From contig JAFXTB010000003.1 in NCBI GenBank assembly GCA_017525225.1, positions 1-64,000 of the forward strand: DNA of 64,000 bases, written 5' to 3'. The notes beneath the pieces are model-generated. The model was not told the DNA's origin and ran no database searches. It saw only the letters and a program-made list of their open reading frames with translations. A program made the translations under genes and the position numbers. The stretch's first letter is position 1, and the number at the start of each line of letters is the position of its first letter. This DNA comes from Kiritimatiellia bacterium (GTDB taxonomy: Bacteria > Verrucomicrobiota > Kiritimatiellia > RFP12 > UBA1067). Shown in pieces: positions 42,895 through 51,979 of this stretch.

Positions 42895-44027
42895 CGGTTG
42901 GCCTCCCGCCATGCTTTCAACGCCGCCGCGTTCACGGGGTTCGTGAGATCGATGTTGGTAACGGCAATGTATTCGTCGTGTCCCTGCCTTATCTTGTGCC
43001 AGTACAAAATGCTCTCCGTCGCATCCCACATGAGATCATGCACATCGTACACCGCCCGGGCGGCGGTATCCGGGATCGAGTTGGTGAGCGGCGGGAGGTC
43101 GATAAGCCTGGCGAGGCCGAGGGAGTTGCGAGTGGGCAGGGGATCTCGGACAATTGTGATTTCCCACAGTCCTCCCTCATAACTCCTATAGGTAATGTTC
43201 GTGGCATCCGGAGGACCCTCCGTCCCACTATCAACCCCACCATACACATACAAATAATGTTGTCCCGTCGCCTTGACTGATATGTCGAATCCTCCCCAAA
43301 TCTGCCCCGTTTCACCTAAATCCTCCCATCTCGGTTGGCGGCTAATAACAAGTTCAGAAAATGGAAGTGACACCCCGATGTCCGGCGCGGTTGAGTCGAT
43401 CCATCCGCTATCCAGCCGCCATTCCGTAAACCCCGCCACCTCGTTGGTGACGATTGCCTGCACGTCGTTGGTGGTCATTGTCTGCGGTGGGGTTTCGGCC
43501 TTCGCCCAGGCGGGGACGGTGGGGTCGGTCTCCTCGCGCGGAGGATTGTCGGCGAGCCAGGCGGCGAAGACTGGATCCTGCTCGGTGTAGCCGGACTCGG
43601 GCGCGGGCAGTACGTTGGGCGTGAAGCCGGGCGAATGCCGGAGCCGCAGCACCGCCGAGGCGTAGGCGTTGGACGGCGCGCCGAAGAAGAGCGAGAGTCT
43701 GTCCGCGCCCGGATCGGCCTGCGGCGGAAAGGTGGCGGAGAGGACATTTGAGGAAACAGACGCCGGGACGCTCCACCAGGCGGCGGCCATGCCGTTGGTC
43801 TGGTACCAGAGGCGGATGTCGGCCGCCTGGCCGAACGGCAGTTCGCCGAAGCCGGAGAAAACGCAGCGGAACTCCAGCGTCTCGCCGTGGTGCCGGTCGA
43901 AGGCGACGGGCGCGGGGTTGCGCGGCGTGGCCGTCCAGGAGAGCGGGACGGAGGCGCGGAGGCATGCGGCAAGCGCTATTGCAATGGTTGTGAACAGGTG
44001 TTTCATAGGCTTTGCATATCCTTTCAT
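42891..44027 (-). CDS. Exported fibre- or baseplate-like protein
   Basis: 378 residues. A signal-peptide-like N terminus (HLFTTIAIALAACLRASV) precedes a beta-sandwich (PVAFDRHHGETLEFRCVFSGFGELPFG, ADIRLWYQTNGM) that resembles the N-terminal module of upper-baseplate proteins (BppU-like). The C-terminal half has linker-like and beta segments. AAGGAGCCAAC supports ATG 44027. The next downstream gene overlaps its stop. Confidence 0.55.
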   Translation of the reverse strand: MKGYAKPMKHLFTTIAIALAACLRASVPLSWTATPRNPAPVAFDRHHGETLEFRCVFSGFGELPFGQAADIRLWYQTNGMAAAWWSVPASVSSNVLSATFPPQADPGADRLSLFFGAPSNAYASAVLRLRHSPGFTPNVLPAPESGYTEQDPVFAAWLADNPPREETDPTVPAWAKAETPPQTMTTNDVQAIVTNEVAGFTEWRLDSGWIDSTAPDIGVSLPFSELVISRQPRWEDLGETGQIWGGFDISVKATGQHYLYVYGGVDSGTEGPPDATNITYRSYEGGLWEITIVRDPLPTRNSLGLARLIDLPPLTNSIPDTAARAVYDVHDLMWDATESILYWHKIRQGHDEYIAVTNIDLTNPVNAAALKAWREANR

Positions 44028-44053
44028 GTTGGCTCCTTTCAATCGTCATTATT

Positions 44054-44299
44054 CTAACCCGATGTGTTTCCGGGGTCGAGGCTTATACCGGCGAGATCGG
44101 CGAGGGCTGCGGACTGCCCGCCGTTCTGGAGAAACGTCCATATCATGATCTTGAGGGTGTTCTGGTCGATGGAAAACACAAACGAGCCGTCGCGCTTCTC
44201 GATCGAGATGCCGATGCCAGGCTCCGGGTTCATCGCCCGGCGCAACCCCTTCAGGTCGTCCCGTGTGAGCTGCGTGATATATTTCTCGTTGCCCGTCAT
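44054..44299 (-). CDS. Small protein of the tail region
   Basis: 81 residues (MTGNEKYITQLTRDDLKGLRRAM, then VFSIDQNTLKIMIWTFLQNGG). No family recognised. Start overlaps the previous stop (ATGA); conserved spacing within the operon supports it as real. Confidence 0.55.
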   Translation of the reverse strand: MTGNEKYITQLTRDDLKGLRRAMNPEPGIGISIEKRDGSFVFSIDQNTLKIMIWTFLQNGGQSAALADLAGISLDPGNTSG

Positions 44300-44643
44300 G
44301 GCGTCTGCCAAGCTCCATTGTCGAGTTTCGCCGACGTGACGGTCTCCTCGATATTCAGCTCGTAGAGGTTCGAGCCGTCTATCTGGGAATACGATACGCT
44401 TTTCTCCCTGCCCTTTGCGCCCGGGGCGGAATACCACGCACTGCCGATATAGAAGGTAATGTCCTCTACCGACAAGGAGGACTGTTCGTTCTGCGCGGTA
44501 CTGAGCGACACGCCCGACTTGCGCGTGGAGGTGGACGCCTTGCGCTGGTAGCAGACGTGGGTCCCGTTCCAGATGTACCGCTGGAACACGCTGATGCTCT
44601 CGCCGCCTGCCGTCACCTTGCCGCTGCCCGTGTAGTAGCCCAT
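44296..44643 (-). CDS. Small tail-fibre-associated protein
   Basis: 115 residues, beta-rich, starting MGYYTGSGKVTAGGESISVFQRY. It begins at the stop codon of the InlB-repeat gene (TAATG). Probably a structural accessory of the fibre; no family recognised. Confidence 0.55.
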   Translation of the reverse strand: MGYYTGSGKVTAGGESISVFQRYIWNGTHVCYQRKASTSTRKSGVSLSTAQNEQSSLSVEDITFYIGSAWYSAPGAKGREKSVSYSQIDGSNLYELNIEETVTSAKLDNGAWQTP

Positions 44644-46946
44644 TATGCAATCTCCCTTCTGCCCGTGACCGAATACCGGACGTATTCCGTGCCGCCGCCC
44701 GTGCGGTCCGTGGCCGTGATCGTGAATCCGCCTTTTGAGTTGGCATCGTGAAATGCCTGGGCGGTAGGCGCGGACTCCCTGTTGGTCGCCAGCGTCTCCG
44801 CCGAGAGCTCGTAGCGCCCGCGCACCACGTCCGAGGCGCACGGCATCATGTCCTCCTCGCACACCACGGGGTCGCAGCACGCCCGGACCTTCATGGCATG
44901 CAGGAACCCGCCGCCGGAGATGGCATCCAGCATGTCCTGCGCCCTTGCCCGCGCCTTCACGGGGATTGACACGCCGAACTGGTTGATGGCGTTCACTCCC
45001 TCGTTGGCCGTGGCGGACACCGTGACGGTCGGGAAGCTGCCGAGCCGCGTGGACACCTCCACCGAGGTTATCATGTAGCCGGATATGGTCATCACCCCGC
45101 CCGACTTTGTGGCCGCGAACGCCTTGCCGAGAGTCGCCGCGACGGTGACGTTCTTCACCACGGCGTATGTGACCGTGGGATTGCGCCAGATGCCGGACGT
45201 CTGGGACACGCCGGACGAGTACCGCCCGCCGTTCACGGCGTTGGTGTGCCGTTGGCTATCGCCGCTGTCGGATGAGACCGGGATGAGCGATGACGACTTC
45301 ATCCCGAACCAGTCGTCCACTTGCCCGAACGGGGTCTCCCATTCCGCCACGGCGATGGCATCCTCGCCCTTCCAGACGGTGGAGGATGTGACCTTCTCGC
45401 CGTCCACGTACCAGCCCTTGAAGGTCCACGTGTTGCGCGGCGGCGTAACTGTCGGCAGTGCGCCGACGGCCTGTCCCCACGTGACGTACTTCATCGACGG
45501 GGTACCGCTTCCGCCCGCGTAGTCGAAATGCAGCACATACGTGCCGGGCGTCCACTGCGCGTAGAGGAAGGTCGAGTCGCCAGAAACGACTTCACTGTGG
45601 ACGATGGAACCGTCCGCGTCCACCCATTTCGTGCCGCCGCTGTCCGCCGACCACAACCCGGTGCAGACATGGCCGAGAAGGCTTGGAAGCTCCACAGAGA
45701 CGAGGGGGTCCTCTTCGCAGAGGTCGTCGGGGTACAGGTCGGTGGTGGAGCCGTCGTTGTACAGCCCCTCCGGGCCGCCGTCGCCGCCTTGCGGGTCGAT
45801 GAGGATCTTGTACGATACCCTAGGGGCGTAGGCGTAGAGGGTCGTGGCCGTGGACGGAGGGTTGGATGTGAGCGGCGAGAGGAGTGTGCCGTCGGCATCG
45901 ATGCACTTCGTGCCGCCGCCGTTCATCTCCGTGTAATAGCCCATGAAGCGGCGGCACTCGAACTGTGGCGGGATGACGGAGGTGATGCCGCCGTCGCCAT
46001 CCTCGCGGTGGAACTTGGAATCGGCGGAATCGTAGAAGATGGAGGCATCGCCGCCACCGGTGCCGGGGAAGAGCGTGATTTCCACGACAGTGCGGAACTG
46101 CGCGTAGATGGTGTCGCCGTCGGAAGGCGCCCAGCTTCCGGAGATCGTGCCGTCCGGGGCTATTACCTGCGTGCCATCCGTGCCGTCCGTGAGGTAGCAG
46201 CCGAGGAACACGGCGGAATCGACTCGCGGCGGGTTGATGGCGGTTATGGGCGTGGTGGCGGCATCATCGGAGTAGAACGCGCCGTCGCAGTAGTAGAGGT
46301 ACTTGCCGTCCGGGTAGTAGACGGAATGGCCGGTGGTCTCGATGGTGATCTCGTCAATCTGGAGCCAGTGGGCGTAGATCGTAGTGGCGGCGGAGAGGAT
46401 GAGTAGCTCGAAGTCCGTGGTGAACGAACCGTCGGCGTTGATGTACTTCGTGCCAGCGCCGCCCGTCTGCGAGTAGTAGCCCACGAAACGGTAGCCTGTG
46501 CGCGTGGGCGGCGTGATGGATGTGACGGGGCTCTTGCACTCGGCATCGGAACACCAGCCCCCCGTGCCCGTCTTGCCGTAGAGCGTCGCCGTGCCGCCCG
46601 TGCCGCTCTGGCGATCAAGGGTCAAAGGCCAGCAGATCCGGGTCCACCATGTGTACAGCGTCATGTCGGCGGTAGGCCGGGCGGCCGATTCGCCGTATGC
46701 CCGCAGATAGCCGCCGGATTCGGCGTACTGCGTCTCGTTGCCTGTGACGGGCGCCTTGATGGCGTAGTAGCCCTTGAACTTGAAATACTGGCGGGTCGGC
46801 ACGGATACGTGCGTTACCATTGCGCCGGTGGAGCTTGTGCCGGTCGTGTACTTGACCGAGCCGGTATGGTAGTACAGCACGGTCGGGGAGATGCCGGACA
46901 CCCCCGACCCCACATTGCTCTTGAACTGTACGGTATACCGAGCCAT
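44643..46946 (-). CDS. Tail-fibre-like protein with InlB-type B-repeats
   Basis: 767 residues. About seven repeats of 60-70 residues end in YAHW, YAQF or YAQW and contain FVGYYSQ- or FKGWYVDG-type cores (for example GTYVLHFDYAGGSGTP...FKGWYVDGEKV), the Listeria-Bacteroides (InlB B-repeat/Flg_new) signature of surface adhesins. The C-terminal ~230 residues form a different domain with several Cys. Position after the tape-measure gene suggests a fibre or distal tail protein, but with a bacterial adhesin repeat array. No signal peptide. Confidence 0.72.
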   Translation of the reverse strand: MARYTVQFKSNVGSGVSGISPTVLYYHTGSVKYTTGTSSTGAMVTHVSVPTRQYFKFKGYYAIKAPVTGNETQYAESGGYLRAYGESAARPTADMTLYTWWTRICWPLTLDRQSGTGGTATLYGKTGTGGWCSDAECKSPVTSITPPTRTGYRFVGYYSQTGGAGTKYINADGSFTTDFELLILSAATTIYAHWLQIDEITIETTGHSVYYPDGKYLYYCDGAFYSDDAATTPITAINPPRVDSAVFLGCYLTDGTDGTQVIAPDGTISGSWAPSDGDTIYAQFRTVVEITLFPGTGGGDASIFYDSADSKFHREDGDGGITSVIPPQFECRRFMGYYTEMNGGGTKCIDADGTLLSPLTSNPPSTATTLYAYAPRVSYKILIDPQGGDGGPEGLYNDGSTTDLYPDDLCEEDPLVSVELPSLLGHVCTGLWSADSGGTKWVDADGSIVHSEVVSGDSTFLYAQWTPGTYVLHFDYAGGSGTPSMKYVTWGQAVGALPTVTPPRNTWTFKGWYVDGEKVTSSTVWKGEDAIAVAEWETPFGQVDDWFGMKSSSLIPVSSDSGDSQRHTNAVNGGRYSSGVSQTSGIWRNPTVTYAVVKNVTVAATLGKAFAATKSGGVMTISGYMITSVEVSTRLGSFPTVTVSATANEGVNAINQFGVSIPVKARARAQDMLDAISGGGFLHAMKVRACCDPVVCEEDMMPCASDVVRGRYELSAETLATNRESAPTAQAFHDANSKGGFTITATDRTGGGTEYVRYSVTGRREIA

Positions 46947-46950
46947 CGCG

Positions 46951-48861
46951 TCACCCCTTCACCTTCAGGAGTTCATCCAGCTTTGACGCGAGTTCGGCGG
47001 TGTTGGCCTCTATCTTGCGCAGCTCGTCCTCGGCGGTGGTCTTCGTCTGCTCGGCGGCGGAGGCGCGCACCATCGCCTCCACCTCGGGCGTGAAGGACTT
47101 GGACTTGCGCCACTGGGCGAGCGTGTCGGAGACGCCCTGCGAGTCGCCGCGCGACATGAGCGCGGAAAGCTCGTCGATTCGCCACTTGCCGCCGTAGCGG
47201 CGCGCGTCCTTGTGGAGCCGGTCGAGGTCGGCGCGGTAGTCCTTCTCCTCGCCGATCTCGGCGGCGGCGCGCGAGGGGTCGCGGTACATCGCGAACGCGC
47301 GATCGAACTCTGACTGGGCGGCGGAGGCGATGGACTTCTGCACCTCGGCTTTCTTCGTCTCCGCTTCCTGTTCCTCCTTGAGCTGCGCCATGCGCCTTTC
47401 GTGCGCCTCGACATCGAGCCTCATGCGTTCCTGCGCGGCGGCCTTGGCGTATGCGGACTCAGCTTCGCGGATCTTCTTCTCGCGAGCCTCTTCGGCAGAG
47501 ATGTATGCGGACTTTGCCTCTTCGACTGCGGCGGCGGCTTCCTTTTCGGCGGCGACCCTCTTCTGGTCGTTCGTGTCCATGTCCTGGCGCATGATGGACA
47601 ACGCGTCTTTTTGCTCCTTTGCGCTTTTCTGTTCGGCCTTGGCGCGTTTCACGGCGGCATCCGCCACGTCCTGAAATTCTTTCACATAGGCTTTGTCGGT
47701 TTTCCCGAATATAGCCTCTATCTGTTGCGCCTTTTGCTCGGCACGCATGGCTTCGGCGTTCAAGACCTCCACATTCTGCTCCGTGACGGCGAGTTTCTTT
47801 TCAGCCGACGCCAACGCAGATTCTTCGTCCGCCCTCGCCTGTTCTGCGGCCTGTGCCTTCAGCTCGGCCTCCTTCTTGGCGATCTCGTATTTCCATGCGG
47901 CATCAATCCGTTCCTTGTCGGATTCGGACGCTTCGGCCTTGTCTTGCGCGGCCAGCTCTTTCATGCGCTGGATTTCCACGGAGGCGTCGGCTTCTTCCCG
48001 GCGCCGTCTCGCTGCGGCATCGTCGGCCTGTTTCTTCGCTTCGTATTCCGCGTCCTCGGTTCTCTTGTCGGCCTTTTCGGCTGCTTCGCCAGTACGGTTC
48101 TTGTACACGTCAAGTTGCTGTTCTTTCGTGAAAGCAAGCGCCTCCGCCGTCTTCGCCGCCGCCTTCTGGGCCGTTTCCACCATCTTATCGGCCTTCTTCT
48201 TCAAGTGGTCGAAGATGGCGTCTATCCCCGCCTGCGCTCCACCGATTATTGCGCCGGCAGGGCCGAACGCCATGAACATTCCGGCAACGCTCGTAAGTGC
48301 CTGCCCGAACTTTGCTGTAGCCCCTTGGCCTTCGCCCATGGCCTTGTTCACCATCATCAGCGCCGGCCATGCCTTTCGAGCCGCGCCGCTCATTTCCTTC
48401 AGCCGCTCGACAAATGACTTCGGCACGGCCTCTTCCACGCCGTGGAGCTTGTCGAGGTTCTTTGCCGTGTCCGGATCGAACGCGTTGTAGTAGTGCTTCT
48501 TGGCGTACGTGGCCTTTTGGCGGTTAGCCGATTCCTGGAGCAGCCGGTTGTACCGCTCGATAGCCTTGTTGAGTTCCTCCTGGTACTTTGCCGCTTCCTT
48601 CGGCGCGTCGATACGCTTGTTTATCTGCTCCAGCGTCTCGTATGTGGCAAGGGCGGACTTGTGGAGCTTCACGAACGCATCGGACTCCGTGGCCAGCGAT
48701 TGTCCGATGGCCGCCGCGCGGGCGCGAAACGCCGCCACGGCCTTGCGCGTCCCCTCGACCGTGCCGTCCACGAAGCCCTTGACCGACTTCGCCGCCGACG
48801 CGAGCATGGAGGAAATACCGTCTTTGCCGCCGATCGTGATGGTGATCGAATCGCTTGCCAT
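46951..48861 (-). CDS. Tape-measure-like coiled-coil protein
   Basis: 636 residues. The N-terminal TITIGGKDGISSMLASAAKSVKGFV is the usual start of phage tape-measure proteins; a hydrophobic stretch follows (ALTSVAGMFMAFGPAGAIIGG, residues ~185-210), then ~300 residues of Ala/Glu/Lys-rich coiled coil. It would set tail length and form the ejection channel. GGAGGTGTG precedes ATG 48861. At this length the tail would be short for a myophage. Confidence 0.72.
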   Translation of the reverse strand: MASDSITITIGGKDGISSMLASAAKSVKGFVDGTVEGTRKAVAAFRARAAAIGQSLATESDAFVKLHKSALATYETLEQINKRIDAPKEAAKYQEELNKAIERYNRLLQESANRQKATYAKKHYYNAFDPDTAKNLDKLHGVEEAVPKSFVERLKEMSGAARKAWPALMMVNKAMGEGQGATAKFGQALTSVAGMFMAFGPAGAIIGGAQAGIDAIFDHLKKKADKMVETAQKAAAKTAEALAFTKEQQLDVYKNRTGEAAEKADKRTEDAEYEAKKQADDAAARRRREEADASVEIQRMKELAAQDKAEASESDKERIDAAWKYEIAKKEAELKAQAAEQARADEESALASAEKKLAVTEQNVEVLNAEAMRAEQKAQQIEAIFGKTDKAYVKEFQDVADAAVKRAKAEQKSAKEQKDALSIMRQDMDTNDQKRVAAEKEAAAAVEEAKSAYISAEEAREKKIREAESAYAKAAAQERMRLDVEAHERRMAQLKEEQEAETKKAEVQKSIASAAQSEFDRAFAMYRDPSRAAAEIGEEKDYRADLDRLHKDARRYGGKWRIDELSALMSRGDSQGVSDTLAQWRKSKSFTPEVEAMVRASAAEQTKTTAEDELRKIEANTAELASKLDELLKVKG

Positions 48862-48884
48862 CACACCTCCCCTTGTGGTACAAT
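48855..48884 (+). promoter_or_regulatory. Plus-strand promoter inside the minus-strand tail operon
   Basis: TTGCCA (48855-48860), an 18-nt spacer and TACAAT (48879-48884), 9 nt before an ATG at 48894. It faces against the whole operon. Confidence 0.4.
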
Positions 48885-49754
48885 GTTCGCGCCATGAGCA
48901 ACAGCGACTTCATAGACGGCCTTGTCTTTGGCTTTCTCATTGCCGACGGGGATGCCTCCGGCTGGCGGTGGATCGACTTTGTCGTCTATGGCATCGCCGG
49001 CGTCGCCTCCGCCATCGTGTTCGGCGGTATCGCGTACCTTTTCTGCCGCTAGCTTCTCCGCCTTCAGCCGCAGGCGTATCTCGCGGAGGGTGAGATCGTA
49101 GTCCGCCTGCAGCAGCGCCTCGTCCTTCGTCATCGGCTTGCCAAGTTCAACTGTAGCCTGTTCGCAGATGAGGTCCAGGCGCGACGGCGTTTCCGCCATG
49201 AGGTCGGCCGGATTGGCATGGAGCTTCGCGCAGGCGCGGGCAAGGCGCTCTTCCAGATTGGCAAGGTTGCGCGCGGCCTCGTCGGTTGCGGAGCGGTGGC
49301 GCACGTCGGCAGAACCTTCGCGCTTGGCGGGTTCCGCGTCGTCGAAGCCTGTGGTCGCGTAGCGGCAGGCGCGGACGACCTCGTCGCGGGTGACGGGCAG
49401 GGACGCCGCCCATGCGCTCGCGGCCTTGTCGATCACCTCGGGCGTGACGAGCGAATCGAAGAAGTGCGGCTCGCGGGCGTGTGCCAGCGCGAACGCCCAC
49501 AGCGAAGTCTCCGTCTCGACATTCGCCGCCGCCCGCACCGCGTACTGGTGGTACCACGCGAACGCCTGGATGGTCGGCTCGAAGAACGGCACGTCGCCCG
49601 CCCAGCCGACGCGCGGGAAGTTGGCGCAAGTGGTCTCCGCGCCGTCCTTGAGGCGGAGGGCGATGAGGTTCAGGCGGTCGAAGTCTTCGAGCGTCGGGGC
49701 AAGCCCCTCGTCGCGAAGATCCTCCCAGTCGCCTTTTGCCAGTTTGGAGACCAT
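48861..49754 (-). CDS. Phage protein between tail tube and tape measure, possible assembly chaperone
   Basis: 297 residues, helical, starting MVSKLAKGDWEDLRDEG. A long middle helix (NLANLEERLARACAKLHANPADLM) and a Glu/Lys-rich tail are visible. Its position is that of tail assembly chaperones. The last ~55 residues are low-complexity (Gly/Asp/Pro-rich) and lie opposite a plausible plus-strand gene at 48894-49052, so the C terminus may be partly constrained by the other strand. Confidence 0.55.
   Translation of the reverse strand: MVSKLAKGDWEDLRDEGLAPTLEDFDRLNLIALRLKDGAETTCANFPRVGWAGDVPFFEPTIQAFAWYHQYAVRAAANVETETSLWAFALAHAREPHFFDSLVTPEVIDKAASAWAASLPVTRDEVVRACRYATTGFDDAEPAKREGSADVRHRSATDEAARNLANLEERLARACAKLHANPADLMAETPSRLDLICEQATVELGKPMTKDEALLQADYDLTLREIRLRLKAEKLAAEKVRDTAEHDGGGDAGDAIDDKVDPPPAGGIPVGNEKAKDKAVYEVAVAHGANIVPQGEV
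48894..49052 (+). CDS. Antisense 52-residue membrane protein candidate
   Basis: Starts MSNSDFIDGLVFGFLIADG and ends with a strong transmembrane helix (FVVYGIAGVASAIVFGGIAYLF) followed by CR. It is entirely opposite the end of the preceding gene, yet has a promoter-like sequence at the right distance. Size and hydrophobicity recall small holin-like or membrane regulatory proteins. It could be a chance frame; codon-level conservation would decide. Confidence 0.4.
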   Translation: MSNSDFIDGLVFGFLIADGDASGWRWIDFVVYGIAGVASAIVFGGIAYLFCR

Positions 49755-49772
49755 GCGCGAAACTCCATGTTA

Positions 49773-50624
49773 TCAGGATGCAGAGTAGTCGCTGCCGACG
49801 AGCGGTATGGAGATCTGGAACGTGTACTGCGTGTAGCCGTTTTCGGGGTCGCTGCGGCTCTGCGGCGTCGTCAGCGTCATCGCGGCGTTGAACACGTTGT
49901 CGTCGTCAATCGTTATCGGAATGATGCCGCCCGCCCAGTCCGTGGTGTTCAAGGCGATGACGGGCGCGGTGGCGCTGTACCAGTTCAGCGCGTAGTCAAC
50001 GGTTATCATGCCGCCGTGGAGGTCGTAGTTGACGAGATCGCCCTGCGGCTGCGCAAGCGTAAACTCTATCGGGAAGTTCGCGTTCACGGAGGAAAGCCCG
50101 TAGTCGTACTCGGAGCTGGCGGCGTTCGCGCCCTTCGTTATCGTGAAGAGCGGGTTCGCGAAGATGTCCTGCGCGCGGTGGCGCGTGGACAGCGTGATCG
50201 CCGGAAGCTTGTACGTGCGAATGGGCGTGGTCATGCTTGCGGGGACTACCTGGCCGCTCGCGGATATCTTCGGCGCGGATCCCGTCTGCGTGGAGATCGA
50301 AAGCGAACCGAGGCAGACGGGCGTGTTCGCCGTGCCGTCTATCGTGTTCGTGGTGATCGTGCCGAGCGTGATGACCTGGTTCGATATGGCGGCGACAAGC
50401 TCGTATTCGGACGAAGGCGCGTATGTCTTGCCGTAGGCGTCGACCACCACGGGGTCGCCGTAGGTGTTCTGCCCGGAGGTGGTCTGTATGGAAGGGTTCT
50501 CGGCGGAAGCGGTGACCTTCAGCTTGGGCGAGCCCGCCGAGCCTCCCAAAGCGGTATTGAGGGTGAAGTAATCTACCTTCGCCAGACGTGTCGACGTTGA
50601 TGAGTGTGCGGTTGGTGTGGACAT
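49773..50624 (-). CDS. Tail tube-like protein
   Basis: 283 residues, almost all beta (KVDYFTLNTALGGSAGSPKLKVTAS, ITLGTITTNTIDGTANTPV, DWAGGIIPITIDDDNVF), no signal peptide. Composition and position between the neck genes and the tape measure fit a tail tube or major tail protein. I see no sheath gene next to it. Confidence 0.55.
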   Translation of the reverse strand: MSTPTAHSSTSTRLAKVDYFTLNTALGGSAGSPKLKVTASAENPSIQTTSGQNTYGDPVVVDAYGKTYAPSSEYELVAAISNQVITLGTITTNTIDGTANTPVCLGSLSISTQTGSAPKISASGQVVPASMTTPIRTYKLPAITLSTRHRAQDIFANPLFTITKGANAASSEYDYGLSSVNANFPIEFTLAQPQGDLVNYDLHGGMITVDYALNWYSATAPVIALNTTDWAGGIIPITIDDDNVFNAAMTLTTPQSRSDPENGYTQYTFQISIPLVGSDYSAS

Positions 50625-50645
50625 GACGGATTCCTTTCTTGTTGG

Positions 50646-51581
50646 TTAAGGGGTTGTTTCGGGTTCGTCGTCTTGTGGTTCGTTGAAGCGGCCGGTTACG
50701 GTCGCCGTGTACGTTTTTCTCATCCCGCCGGAATCGGCGGAAGAATCTTGTTGGGTCTCCGTGCTGCCGAGCACGAACGAATCGCACGCGAAGCCATCGC
50801 CGTCCATCGCGGCGCAGCCGTCGCCGAGCAGCTGGCGCAGCGCGGCGCGCATCGCGCGGCAGGCGTCGCGGAAGACCTTGCCGGTCCTGTCGTCCGCGTC
50901 CGAGCAGCGTACCGCCACGCGGGCGGAGTACGTGCGCGGTATGCCGGGGCCGGTCCAGTCGAGCTCCTGGGAGACCACATCGACGGCGACCGTCACGCGC
51001 GTGTCGGGCAGTTCCTTCATCTCGCCTTCCGGCGCGGCGGCGAGCGTCCCGATCACGTCCCAGCCCGGTAGCGCCTCGGAAGCGAGCGCCACAAGCCTGG
51101 CCTCTATGATTTCCTCGGGCTCGGTTTCCGCCGGGGTGGCCGAAATCGCCCGATCCGAGAGGGGCAGCGCGACGAACTCCACCGTCATGCGGTAGTCGCC
51201 TTCGTCCACGTCCTCGCGCCGCATGCCCTCGTACACGAGATGCGCGTCACCCACCGTTCGCCAGTGCAGCGCGTCCTTGGCGGCTTCCGCCACCGATGTG
51301 ACGGTCGGCCCGGTCGCGCCGCTCTTGCGGTTGCGCTTCGGGTTCTCGATGACGACGAGGGCGAGGGAAAGGTCGCCGTCGGTGCGGGCACCCGAGCCGG
51401 ACCTGCGGCGGTGCCCGCTCGCCGCCACCATGACGAGCACGCCGAAGCTCCCAAGCGTCTTCTCGATCGCCTCAGAAGGATTGCAGGCGTCCTCCACCGC
51501 CACGGTCACACCCGGCATTCCGCCGAAGGTCTCCTTCAGCGCCGCCGCCACGGCGTGGCATATCGCCGCCTGCCGGCTCAC
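50646..51581 (-). CDS. Mu gp37-position neck/tail completion protein
   Basis: 311 residues from GTG 51581, which overlaps the gp36 stop (GTGA). The N-terminal ~150 residues (ICHAVAAALKETFGGMPGVTVAVED, LVYEGMRREDVDEGDYRMTVEF) and a second half with similar strand order (TYSARVAVRCSDADDRTGKVF) suggest an internal duplication. Mu-like phages carry a tail-terminator-type protein here. Family assignment is positional. Confidence 0.5.
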   Translation of the reverse strand: MSRQAAICHAVAAALKETFGGMPGVTVAVEDACNPSEAIEKTLGSFGVLVMVAASGHRRRSGSGARTDGDLSLALVVIENPKRNRKSGATGPTVTSVAEAAKDALHWRTVGDAHLVYEGMRREDVDEGDYRMTVEFVALPLSDRAISATPAETEPEEIIEARLVALASEALPGWDVIGTLAAAPEGEMKELPDTRVTVAVDVVSQELDWTGPGIPRTYSARVAVRCSDADDRTGKVFRDACRAMRAALRQLLGDGCAAMDGDGFACDSFVLGSTETQQDSSADSGGMRKTYTATVTGRFNEPQDDEPETTP

Positions 51582-51973
51582 GACATCACCCCCAGCGAGT
51601 TGTAGACCTTCGCCGGCTTCGAGATGATCACGCCGTCCGTCGTGCCGTCTATCGCCTCCGTGCCGTTCGCGAGCGCCCTCAGCCTCGCCTCCTGCTCCGC
51701 CGCCAGTTTCGCCCACGGGTTCTTCCCGTCGTCGTCGCCGTGGCGGCGGTAAAGGAGGTCGAGCAGGAACACCCGCACGGCGTAGTCCGCCGCCACGGAG
51801 TACTGCGCGGGAATCGGCCCGCCGAAGATGGCCTCGGCGCGGGCGTTCGCGGATGCGAGCGCCGCGTCGAAGGCCTTCTCGTCGGCGAAGCCGTCCCGGT
51901 CGTCGTCGAGGGCCGCGATGATCATCTGCTCCGGCATGTCGCCGGTCAGATCGTCTATCGTGAGCCTCGTCAT
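51578..51973 (-). CDS. Mu gp36-like protein (DUF1320)
   Basis: 131 residues. RLTIDDLTGDMPEQMIIAALDDDRDG and SVAADYAVRVFLLDLLYRRHGDDDGKNPW follow the DUF1320 pattern of Mu gp36, a head-tail connector protein downstream of the major capsid gene. Length fits. It starts 7 nt after the capsid gene stop. Confidence 0.8.
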   Translation of the reverse strand: MTRLTIDDLTGDMPEQMIIAALDDDRDGFADEKAFDAALASANARAEAIFGGPIPAQYSVAADYAVRVFLLDLLYRRHGDDDGKNPWAKLAAEQEARLRALANGTEAIDGTTDGVIISKPAKVYNSLGVMS

Positions 51974-51979
51974 GGAGCC

